In this document: piece after piece, positions 1-5,673 of the stretch
Position numbering within the stretch: position 1 is the first letter of the stretch
Layout of the letters: every line of letters starts with the position of its first letter
Assembly (NCBI GenBank): GCA_934716785.1
Contig: CAKUYM010000293.1
Coordinates: forward strand, 1-5,673
From: an uncultured Bacteroides sp.
Lineage (GTDB): Bacteria; Bacteroidota; Bacteroidia; Bacteroidales; Bacteroidaceae
Reading direction: 5' to 3'
DNA length: 5,673 bases
The notes under the pieces: model-generated
What the model was told of the DNA's origin: nothing
The model's input: only the letters and a program-made list of their open reading frames with translations
The model's database searches: none
Program-made: the position numbers and the translations under genes

Positions 1-1466
1 GGTATGCACTGAAGTCCAAATACGACAATATTCTGAAAGAAGCAGAGACGGAAGCGGAAGTAATCAAGAAAAACAAACTGCTGGAAGTGAAGGAGAAGTT
101 CCTAAACAAGAAGGCGGATCTTGAAAAAGAAGTAGCCTTACGGAATCAAAAGATCCAGCAGGCGGAAAACAAGTTGAAACAACGCGAAATGGTACTCGGA
201 CAGCGTCAGGAAGAAATCCAACGCAAGAAGATGGAAGCCGAAGCCGTCAAAGAGAATCTGGAAGCACAATTGGTGATTGTCGATAAGAAAAAAGAAGAAC
301 TCGACAGACTGCAACAGCAGGAAATCGACAAGCTGGAAGCCATCTCCGGACTGTCTGCCGAAGAGGCGAAAGAACGCTTGGTGGAATCCTTGAAAGAGGA
401 GGCGAAGACGCAGGCGCAGTCATATATCAACGATATCATGGACGATGCCAAGCTGACAGCCAACAAAGAGGCCAAACGTATCGTTGTTCAATCCATCCAA
501 CGGGTAGCTACGGAAACCGCCATCGAGAATTCCGTTACGGTATTCCATATCGAGTCTGACGAGATCAAAGGTCGTATCATCGGACGTGAAGGACGCAATA
601 TCCGCGCACTCGAAGCTGCAACAGGTGTTGAAATCGTTGTTGACGATACTCCTGAGGCTATTGTACTTTCTGCATTCGACCCGGTTCGCCGTGAAATAGC
701 CCGCTTGGCACTGCATCAGCTCGTCACCGACGGACGTATCCATCCGGCACGTATCGAAGAAGTGGTAGCCAAAGTGCGCAAACAGGTAGAGGAGGAAATC
801 ATCGAGACCGGTAAACGTACTACGATAGACCTCGGTATCCACGGTCTGCATCCTGAGTTGATCCGTATCATCGGTAAGATGAAATATCGTTCTTCATATG
901 GTCAGAACCTGTTACAACATGCTCGTGAGACAGCCAACCTTTGTGCCGTTATGGCATCTGAATTGGGATTGAATCCGAAGAAAGCAAAACGTGCCGGATT
1001 GTTGCATGATATAGGTAAGGTGCCTGATGAGGAACCGGAATTGCCGCACGCATTGTTAGGTATGAAGCTTGCAGAAAAATATAAGGAAAAACCGGATATC
1101 TGCAATGCTATCGGTGCTCACCATGACGAGACAGAGATGACCAGTTTGCTGGCGCCTATCGTTCAAGTCTGTGACGCTATCTCCGGTGCGCGTCCGGGTG
1201 CACGCCGTGAAATTGTAGAGGCATACATCAAACGTCTGAACGACCTTGAGCAATTGGCTATGTCTTATCCGGGTGTAACGAAGACTTATGCAATCCAAGC
1301 CGGACGTGAGCTCCGTGTTATCGTCGGTGCGGATAAAATTGACGATAAACAGACCGAAAGCTTGTCGGGCGAAATCGCTAAGAAGATTCAGGATGAAATG
1401 ACTTATCCGGGCCAAGTGAAGATCACCGTAATCCGTGAAACACGTGCGGTCAGCTTCGCTAAATAA
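1..1466 (+). CDS. rny: Ribonuclease Y (5'-partial)
   Basis: Endoribonuclease that starts mRNA decay; in the known family it is anchored to the inner face of the cytoplasmic membrane. The reading frame is open from base 3 (bases 1-2 end a previous codon), so the gene begins upstream; the GTG at 87 is internal, because the 28 codons before it already read as family-like charged coiled coil (for example [17 protein letters not shown]). The window holds 487 codons against 520 residues in B. subtilis, so mainly the N-terminal membrane helix is missing. Order of domains: Lys/Glu/Gln-rich coiled coil to about base 500; KH RNA-binding domain with [12 protein letters not shown] at 570-605; HD phosphohydrolase domain with LLQHARE (His at 918), LLHDIGKV (His-Asp at 1005-1010), AHHDE (1116-1130) and [13 protein letters not shown] (from 1173), giving the expected metal ligands. 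No key residue is missing in the visible part. A strong hairpin follows the stop. Identification is very secure. Confidence 0.97.
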   Translation, partial: YALKSKYDNILKEAETEAEVIKKNKLLEVKEKFLNKKADLEKEVALRNQKIQQAENKLKQREMVLGQRQEEIQRKKMEAEAVKENLEAQLVIVDKKKEELDRLQQQEIDKLEAISGLSAEEAKERLVESLKEEAKTQAQSYINDIMDDAKLTANKEAKRIVVQSIQRVATETAIENSVTVFHIESDEIKGRIIGREGRNIRALEAATGVEIVVDDTPEAIVLSAFDPVRREIARLALHQLVTDGRIHPARIEEVVAKVRKQVEEEIIETGKRTTIDLGIHGLHPELIRIIGKMKYRSSYGQNLLQHARETANLCAVMASELGLNPKKAKRAGLLHDIGKVPDEEPELPHALLGMKLAEKYKEKPDICNAIGAHHDETEMTSLLAPIVQVCDAISGARPGARREIVEAYIKRLNDLEQLAMSYPGVTKTYAIQAGRELRVIVGADKIDDKQTESLSGEIAKKIQDEMTYPGQVKITVIRETRAVSFAK

Positions 1467-1494
1467 GACTAAAGACTCTATAAAATAAGAAAGA

Positions 1495-1544
1495 GTATAC
1501 AGAGAAAAGGGCGAATAGATTTATTCGCCCTTTTCTCTGTATAC
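1495..1544 (+). terminator. Perfect 23-bp hairpin after rny, probable intrinsic terminator
   Basis: Bases 1495-1517 and 1522-1544 are exact reverse complements, leaving a 4-base loop (GATT). The core is AAAAGGGCGAATA paired with TATTCGCCCTTTT, so an A-tract precedes and a T-tract follows the GC-rich part, the usual layout of a terminator that can work in both directions. The pairing runs on through AGAGA/TCTCT and GTATAC on both sides, which is longer than a terminator needs. It starts 28 bases after the rny stop. There is no further T-run after the full stem, so the T-tract inside the right arm would have to act as the U-tail. Confidence 0.8.
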
Positions 1545-1599
1545 AGCGGTCTTCCCACTAAGGGAGTTTATACAATTACACCTTTATACCATATCACCA

Positions 1600-2352
1600 A
1601 TGAAAGAATATCAATTCGAAGTTTGCGCCAATTCAGTAGAAAGCTGTCTGGCAGCCCAAGCAGGCGGAGCCGACCGGGTAGAATTATGTGCCGGCATACC
1701 GGAAGGAGGAACGACACCGTCCTATGGAGAAATATCAATGGCACGCGAAGTGTTAAGCAGCACCCGTCTGCATATAATCATCCGTCCGCGAGGCGGGGAT
1801 TTTCTCTATTCACCGCTGGAGGTCAAAACAATGCTGAAAGATATAGAGATGGCACAGCGACTCGGAGCAGACGGGGTGGTTTTCGGATGTCTGACAGCCG
1901 ACGGAGAGGTTGACATTGCCGTCATGCAAGAACTGATGAAAGCATCGCAAGGATTGTCGGTCACCTTCCATCGGGCTTTTGACGTTTGCCGCACACCGGA
2001 GAAAGCGTTAGAGGAAATCATAGCACTTGGCTGCAACAGGATTCTTACTTCCGGCCAGCAGGCCACCGCTGAACAAGGCATCCCTTTGCTCCAAAAACTA
2101 CAAGAACAAGCAGATGGAAGAATCACCCTACTTGCAGGATGCGGCGTGAATGAAAGGAATATCGCCCGGATCGCTCACGAGACAGGGATACATGAATTCC
2201 ATTTCTCGGCTCGCGAAAGCGTTAAAAGTGAAATGGAATACAAGAATGAATCGGTATCCATGGGCGGCACCGTACATATCGACGAGTATGAACGAAATGT
2301 GACGACCGCCCGGAGAGTGATGGATACGATTCAAGCTATACACTCTTTATAG
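1600..2352 (+). CDS. cutC: CutC family TIM-barrel protein (annotated as copper homeostasis protein)
   Basis: A 250-residue protein of full family length (E. coli CutC is 248). Family signatures appear in order: FEVC (6-9), GADRVELC (23-30), GGTTPSYG (36-43), IIRPRGGDF (60-68), GADGVVFGCL (89-98), VTFHRAFD (121-128), RILTSGQ (147-153), LLAGCGV (177-183) and EFHFSAR (199-205). These are the strand ends and loops of a single-domain beta/alpha barrel; it has no signal peptide and should be cytosolic. The biochemical role is not settled: the E. coli copper phenotype linked to cutC was later attributed to the small RNA MicL encoded in the 3' part of that locus, so a copper function here rests on the name only. 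The ATG at 1600 begins right at the conserved N-terminus; I see no Shine-Dalgarno at normal spacing and no TAnnTTTG promoter in the 55 bases before it. It may depend on read-through past the rny hairpin or on an atypical promoter. It converges on the lipoprotein gene 14 bases downstream. Confidence 0.95.
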   Translation: MKEYQFEVCANSVESCLAAQAGGADRVELCAGIPEGGTTPSYGEISMAREVLSSTRLHIIIRPRGGDFLYSPLEVKTMLKDIEMAQRLGADGVVFGCLTADGEVDIAVMQELMKASQGLSVTFHRAFDVCRTPEKALEEIIALGCNRILTSGQQATAEQGIPLLQKLQEQADGRITLLAGCGVNERNIARIAHETGIHEFHFSARESVKSEMEYKNESVSMGGTVHIDEYERNVTTARRVMDTIQAIHSL

Positions 2353-2366
2353 ACAATTTGAGATTG

Positions 2367-5063
2367 CTACAATCCATGAATGGTCTTCATCAACTGTTCG
2401 CCCAATCCGATGGTATATCCTTGTGAGACAAAAACCACCCGGTTGAACGTATCGGCTATGATAAACATAGGAAGAATATTCTGATTGGAGAGATTCATGG
2501 ATTTGGCAATTTGTTTTTGGATACTGCCATCCGCGTCTATGCCATAAGCAATAGTGGACGGCAATCCTTGGAACTCGGCAGCATGAAACTTCCTATACTG
2601 CTCTTCAGACGGGAAAAGAAGCACCATCTTCCTGCCCCATTCCTCAAAGTCACCGCCCAAAGCGGCTATATCCCTCAAGGCATGGTTGGTAGGTTCCTGC
2701 CCCACACCTAATACGCCAACGATAAAATAACCTCTTCCGCAAGTTTGAAGAAGGCTCTGCGCGGCAGACAGCCCATCATCCGCTATAGGCGTATACAGCG
2801 ATTCCGAGTTGAAGTTTCCAATCACCTGCACCTGCTCCTTGCTTTCCCTCATCACCAAGTCGACCGTCGTTGTCTTTCCCGGCTCTATCGTAAAGAAAGT
2901 GACTTTTGAAAGCACTGCCCCGCTTGCCATGCGCGTTCCGGTGACCAACATATAATAACCGGCATCCAACGAAGTGCCATTCTTCAACAGATTTGCCCAA
3001 GTAGCGCCTGCACCCATATCCGTATCCCCTTCATCGTAATTCAATAACCGGAATGTACCCTCCTTGAACTTGGAAAGGGTGAAATGAGAATAATATTTCG
3101 GATCAGGCAATGATTTGATAGGCTTGTAACCGGCACGCAACACCCCCGTAGGAGCCTGCGCCTGACTATCAGCCGTGAAATTCACATCCAAAGTACGCCC
3201 TTCCTTATCCACATACTGCACCTTGCCCGTCACCTTATCTATCTTGGCAAATATGCCCAAAGAACGTGCCATCGATACAAAGAATATATTGCGCGACTTC
3301 TCATCCGCAACACGCGCTCTCCAAACTCCTACCGGAGAAATAGGAATACGTTGGGAATTCAGTTCATTATTGATTTTAATCTCCTTCTTGCACCATTCCG
3401 CCAACAGAGAGGGATCCTCCACAAATCTGTCCACATCCTCTTTCGGCACTGCTTGTTGGAAATAATGGCGATAGGGTGTCAGCATCTCATTCTCAACGCG
3501 AAGGTTAGCCAATTCTGCAGCTTTCCGTACTCCCATTTTCTCCATGTCCGGTGCGGTCTGCAAACATTCCATCAGGTTAGGCATGGATATATCCCTCCAA
3601 TCTTTAGCTGAGAGTTGCTGTAACAATGCTACCGCATATTCAGCCTTTCCCTGGTCGGCCGCTGTATTCAGAAAAGCGAGCAACTCCTGACAATTCCCTC
3701 TGGAAGCAACCAATATCTTCTCCATAATCTCCCTATCACTATCATTCATACGAATCTGTGACAGCATTTCTTTCGCCTGCTGCTCTGTCATCATAGCATT
3801 GGCGACATAAGCATTACGGATAGAATCTTCTTCAGCCAGCCGGTGATCATTTTCCTTTCGCTGCTCTGCTGTCACTTCCGGCAGATTGGCGCCTTCCACC
3901 GGAGGAACAATATCCAAATCGACCGTGTAACTTTCTCCTTCCTTCTTATCCAAAGTCAGAATCAACTTTTCGTCCTTGCCGAAAGACAATTTAGAAAAGC
4001 CGAACGCCCCTTTATCGGAAGCCCATACAAGCATATCCCCCTTTCCGGCCGTCAATGAAGCATTACCGTCCGTATCCGTATATTTGGTAGCCACCGTATA
4101 GAACTCGGCATAATTATATACCTTAAACTCAACCTTCGCTCCGGCAACAGGCCGTCCGTCCGCATCGGTCACCGTCACTACCGTCTTTGCCGTAGGAGCA
4201 TAATTGCCGATTACATTGATTTCGGTATAATTGGGCGTTTCAAGCATTATCTCTTCAGGTCCGTCATAGCGACCGAACACTTTTGTATGCATCAGCATTC
4301 CCCGACTGGCAGGCGCATTGAACCAACCGAGATTCAGTACCGGCTCCGGCTCGCAAGCTCCAAAGAAATACCACTTGCCATCTGCCCAAGCCTCCACCCA
4401 AGCATGATTATCATCGGTATGCGCCCAACGAGGGGTATAGACCTGACGAGCGGGAATGCCCACAGAACGCAATGCGGCAACGGTAAAGGTAGACTCTTCT
4501 CCACAACGTCCATAAGCGGTTTTCACCGAAGCCAACGGCGAACTGGTGCGGGCGTCGCTCGGACGATACACCACCTTTTCATGACACCAATGGTTCACTT
4601 CCAGAATCGCATCTTTCATCGAGAGCCCTTTCACACGCTCCTTCAACTCTTTATAAAACACCTCGCGAGCGTCATCCAAGTTTTCATTATTCACCCGAAC
4701 GGGCAATACAAAATGGCGGAACAGTTCATCGGGCACTGTTTTCCCCCAAGACATCTCACTCCGCGCCTGTTCGGAAAGGCGTATATTCTCCAGATAGTAT
4801 TTTCCGGGATAATCCGTAATGTCTCCTATCGGCATATAGGCATAGAGAAACATCAATGCTTCACGTTCAAAAAGAGTCAACTCTTTGTCATCATCCGAGA
4901 AGATTTCAAACAACTCTCCATTGGGAAGAGCCTTTTGTTTTTGTTCAAAGTCCTGCGACACTTGATTGCGATAAGCCTCTTCTTTGAGAAAATGCTCACT
5001 GCTACACGAAAATAGGATAACAGAAAGAAACGGTACAAGTAAAAGACGGACGAGTGTTTTCAT
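2367..5063 (-). CDS. Large transglutaminase-like lipoprotein with C-terminal thioredoxin-like domain
   Basis: Starting at the ATG whose first base is 5063 gives 898 residues. An in-frame TTG at 5087 would add eight residues before a perfect signal peptide, so I reject it. Residues 1-20 (MKTLVRLLLVPFLSVILFSC) form a lipoprotein signal with Cys20 as the lipidated residue, which places the protein in the periplasm or on the surface. About 147-252 is a transglutaminase core: GRCGEES with Cys187 and DDNHAWVEAW with His220. Then WYFFGACEPEP follows, where Glu (238 or 240) stands where the third, usually Asp, residue is expected. About 282-372 is an Ig-like beta domain (TVTDADGRPVAGAKVEF). About 394-550 is mostly helical. 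About 550-637 resembles a second transglutaminase half (FFVSMARSLGIFAK) without the cysteine. About 657-747 is beta-rich. About 770-898 is a thioredoxin-like fold with cis-Pro type LPMFIIAD (Pro865) but no CXXC. A related family of about 900 residues is common in Bacteroidales; substrate unknown. No clear Shine-Dalgarno is present. The transcript probably starts at the promoter near 5145. Confidence 0.93.
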   Translation of the reverse strand: MKTLVRLLLVPFLSVILFSCSSEHFLKEEAYRNQVSQDFEQKQKALPNGELFEIFSDDDKELTLFEREALMFLYAYMPIGDITDYPGKYYLENIRLSEQARSEMSWGKTVPDELFRHFVLPVRVNNENLDDAREVFYKELKERVKGLSMKDAILEVNHWCHEKVVYRPSDARTSSPLASVKTAYGRCGEESTFTVAALRSVGIPARQVYTPRWAHTDDNHAWVEAWADGKWYFFGACEPEPVLNLGWFNAPASRGMLMHTKVFGRYDGPEEIMLETPNYTEINVIGNYAPTAKTVVTVTDADGRPVAGAKVEFKVYNYAEFYTVATKYTDTDGNASLTAGKGDMLVWASDKGAFGFSKLSFGKDEKLILTLDKKEGESYTVDLDIVPPVEGANLPEVTAEQRKENDHRLAEEDSIRNAYVANAMMTEQQAKEMLSQIRMNDSDREIMEKILVASRGNCQELLAFLNTAADQGKAEYAVALLQQLSAKDWRDISMPNLMECLQTAPDMEKMGVRKAAELANLRVENEMLTPYRHYFQQAVPKEDVDRFVEDPSLLAEWCKKEIKINNELNSQRIPISPVGVWRARVADEKSRNIFFVSMARSLGIFAKIDKVTGKVQYVDKEGRTLDVNFTADSQAQAPTGVLRAGYKPIKSLPDPKYYSHFTLSKFKEGTFRLLNYDEGDTDMGAGATWANLLKNGTSLDAGYYMLVTGTRMASGAVLSKVTFFTIEPGKTTTVDLVMRESKEQVQVIGNFNSESLYTPIADDGLSAAQSLLQTCGRGYFIVGVLGVGQEPTNHALRDIAALGGDFEEWGRKMVLLFPSEEQYRKFHAAEFQGLPSTIAYGIDADGSIQKQIAKSMNLSNQNILPMFIIADTFNRVVFVSQGYTIGLGEQLMKTIHGL

Positions 5064-5081
5064 ATTTATGTATTTTAAATG

Positions 5082-5121
5082 AATCAATAACAGAATAAGT
5101 AAATCAATAACAGACTAAACG
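5082..5121. repeat. 20-bp tandem direct repeat in the lipoprotein leader
   Basis: AATCAATAACAGA occurs at 5082-5094 and again at 5102-5114, exactly 20 bases apart. With the flanking bases included, the two 20-base units agree at 16 positions. Both copies lie between the predicted transcription start and the ATG of the minus-strand lipoprotein gene, where they read TCTGTTATTGATT. They could be a local duplication, an operator pair or a leader RNA element; the sequence alone does not choose. Confidence 0.75.
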
Positions 5122-5144
5122 TGCATGCTTGAGGCACACATCTA

Positions 5145-5152
5145 CAAATGTA
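5145..5152 (-). promoter_or_regulatory. Bacteroides-type promoter -7 element for the lipoprotein gene
   Basis: On the minus strand these bases read TACATTTG, an exact match to the Bacteroides primary sigma factor -7 consensus TAnnTTTG. A run of Ts (CTTTTC, about 5166-5171) lies roughly where the weak -33 element (TTTG/TTG) should be, but it is not a clean match. Transcription would begin near 5138, leaving about 75 bases of leader before the ATG at 5063. Confidence 0.65.
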
Positions 5153-5183
5153 CCACTTTTTTTTGAAAAGCAGCACAAGTTAC

Positions 5184-5210
5184 TGTAAATGTATGTAATA
5201 GGTTTGTAAC
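5184..5210 (+). promoter_or_regulatory. Phased TGTAA direct repeats, possible response-regulator site
   Basis: TGTAA appears at 5184-5188, 5194-5198 and 5205-5209, with steps of 10 and 11 bases, about one helical turn. The last two make TGTAAT-N5-TGTAAC, the layout of sites bound by OmpR/PhoB-type response regulators (it fits the WalR consensus TGTWAH-N5-TGTWAH of Firmicutes). The site lies about 45-70 bases upstream of the predicted start of the lipoprotein transcript, a normal activator position, and about 105-130 bases upstream of the small-gene start. The regulator is unknown and the assignment is inference. Confidence 0.35.
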
Positions 5211-5300
5211 ATCTCCCGCTTTCGAGCTTTTCATAAAAAGAAAATTCAAAGAGAAAAGAAGATTTTTATGTTTTACAGCATATAATTCAAGAACTTTTCG

Positions 5301-5308
5301 TATCTTTG
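5301..5308 (+). promoter_or_regulatory. Bacteroides-type promoter -7 element for the small gene
   Basis: TATCTTTG matches TAnnTTTG exactly and sits in a context (ACTTTTCGTATCTTTGCAGC) very typical of Bacteroides promoters. The -33 element is not obvious; the corresponding stretch near 5280 is only AT-rich. Transcription should start near 5314, giving a leader of about 67 bases before the ATG at 5381. Confidence 0.75.
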
Positions 5309-5380
5309 CAGCGTTAATAAAGAAAACAAGATGTAAAACCCGCTCTTCAAAAGGTGGAGGGCAAAAAAGAGGAAACAATT

Positions 5381-5518
5381 ATGAAAAAGAATGCAAATGA
5401 AAAGATTATGATGTTACAGTACCGTATCAAACGTTATCAAGCAATGGGAAACGGTGCTATGTGCCAAACCTTGAACGGCAAACTTCAAAAACTGCTGTCA
5501 CAGCAGGCTGTCATGTAA
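5381..5518 (+). CDS. Small basic protein of unknown function, 45 residues
   Basis: An ATG at 5381 opens a 45-codon frame ending with TAA at 5516-5518. It is preceded by an AGAGGA purine stretch at a workable distance of about eight bases, better than the start sites of the two larger genes with visible starts. The product begins MKKNANEKIMMLQYRIKRYQ and ends KLQKLLSQQAVM. It is rich in Lys, Gln, Met and Leu, has one Cys (residue 28, in MCQTLNGK), and lacks a signal peptide or membrane segment. It could form two amphipathic helices around a short GNGAM turn, suggesting a cytosolic helical hairpin that binds RNA, DNA or a protein. I recognise no family. Support for a real gene is the strict order promoter, leader, Shine-Dalgarno, frame, terminator with nothing else in the unit. 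The alternative is a noncoding RNA of about 265 bases that happens to contain the frame. Confidence 0.75.
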   Translation: MKKNANEKIMMLQYRIKRYQAMGNGAMCQTLNGKLQKLLSQQAVM

Positions 5519-5542
5519 ATACACACTGATTATATTATAAGT

Positions 5543-5580
5543 AAAGAGCGGGGAGCTTTCGAGTATCCCCGCTCTTTTTA
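5543..5580 (+). terminator. Intrinsic terminator after the small gene
   Basis: AAAGAGCGGGGA (5543-5554) pairs perfectly with TCCCCGCTCTTT (5566-5577) around an 11-base loop, and the right arm runs into TTTTTA. This 12-bp GC-rich stem with a T-run is a textbook Rho-independent terminator, 24 bases past the stop of the small gene. It separates that unit from whatever lies to the right. Confidence 0.93.
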
Positions 5581-5588
5581 TTGATATG

Positions 5589-5656
5589 GAATGCTATTTT
5601 ATATAGAAGTGCTATTTTGCTTCAATTAGAAGTGCTATTTACTTCAAAAGCAAAAT
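5589..5656. repeat. Short direct repeats around TGCTATTT, with small inverted repeats
   Basis: TGCTATTT occurs at 5592-5599, 5610-5617 and 5633-5640. The second and third copies are embedded in TAGAAGTGCTATTT (5604-5617 and 5627-5640), a 23-base period. Each of these can fold into a tiny hairpin: GAAG/CTTC in the first and GAAGT/ACTTC in the second. ATTTTGCTT (5614-5622) is also the reverse complement of AAGCAAAAT (5648-5656). No gene is visible here up to the end of the window; the nature of the repeat is unknown. Confidence 0.6.
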
Positions 5657-5673
5657 GCCTGCCTCTTATTTCT

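Noticed and set aside
87..89. GTG as the start of the rny coding region
   Set aside because: The same frame is open and family-like back to base 3, and the membrane anchor expected for ribonuclease Y must lie upstream; this is an internal valine codon.
420..851. 143-codon minus-strand frame inside rny
   Set aside because: Antisense shadow of the strongly conserved KH region of ribonuclease Y.
1545..1599. Promoter for cutC
   Set aside because: TTTATAC stretches are present but no TAnnTTTG or TTTG element occurs, so a promoter call could not be supported.
1623..1913. 96-codon plus-strand frame inside cutC
   Set aside because: Out-of-frame shadow of cutC, rich in Arg/Ser/Gly without any domain; the cutC frame carries all the family motifs.
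2353..2366. Shared terminator between the converging cutC and lipoprotein genes
   Set aside because: The 14-base gap and its flanks show no GC-rich inverted repeat with a T-run.
4287..5015. 242-codon open frame on the plus strand, opposite the lipoprotein gene
   Set aside because: It lies wholly antisense to a well-supported coding region; its product is a low-complexity mix rich in His, Arg, Ile and Phe with no recognisable domain, and there is no promoter or ribosome site.
5064..5087. TTG at 5087 as the start of the lipoprotein gene
   Set aside because: It would put MIHLKYIN before a well-formed lipoprotein signal peptide that begins with its own ATG at 5063.
5121..5137. GTGC/GCAC inverted repeat in the lipoprotein leader as an operator or hairpin
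   Set aside because: Only four base pairs with a nine-base gap; too weak to distinguish from chance.
5142..5378. 78-codon minus-strand frame in the divergent intergenic region
   Set aside because: It runs across both predicted promoters and the leader of the small gene, and its product has no recognisable features.

Overview
The window looks like chromosomal DNA from a member of the Bacteroidales, most likely Bacteroides or a close relative. The evidence is a pair of promoters with the Bacteroides-type -7 element TAnnTTTG, AT-rich start regions with weak or absent Shine-Dalgarno sequences, a Bacteroidales-style ribonuclease Y, and a large multidomain transglutaminase-like lipoprotein of a kind I associate with this order. 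The species cannot be fixed from the sequence alone.

Layout from left to right. Bases 1-1466 carry most of rny (ribonuclease Y, plus strand); its membrane anchor lies upstream of the window. A perfect 23-bp hairpin (1495-1544) ends that unit. cutC (1600-2352, plus strand) follows with no clear promoter of its own. It converges, with a 14-bp gap, on a large minus-strand gene (2367-5063) for an 898-residue predicted lipoprotein. That protein has a catalytic-type transglutaminase core, an Ig-like domain, a helical linker, a second transglutaminase-like half without the cysteine, and a C-terminal thioredoxin-like fold without CXXC.

Bases 5064-5380 form a divergent control region. It holds one promoter reading left into the lipoprotein gene (5145-5152) and one reading right (5301-5308) into a 45-codon small gene (5381-5518). 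The small gene is closed by a strong intrinsic terminator (5543-5580). Helically phased TGTAA repeats lie between the promoters, a 20-bp tandem repeat lies in the lipoprotein leader, and short direct repeats fill the last 90 bases.

The genes do not form one pathway. rny is RNA-decay housekeeping, cutC is a conserved TIM-barrel protein of uncertain role, and the lipoprotein is a cell-envelope protein of unknown substrate. The most interesting parts are the lipoprotein's repeated fold architecture and the compact small-gene unit with its control region. I see no mobile element, CRISPR array, tRNA, rRNA or defence system.
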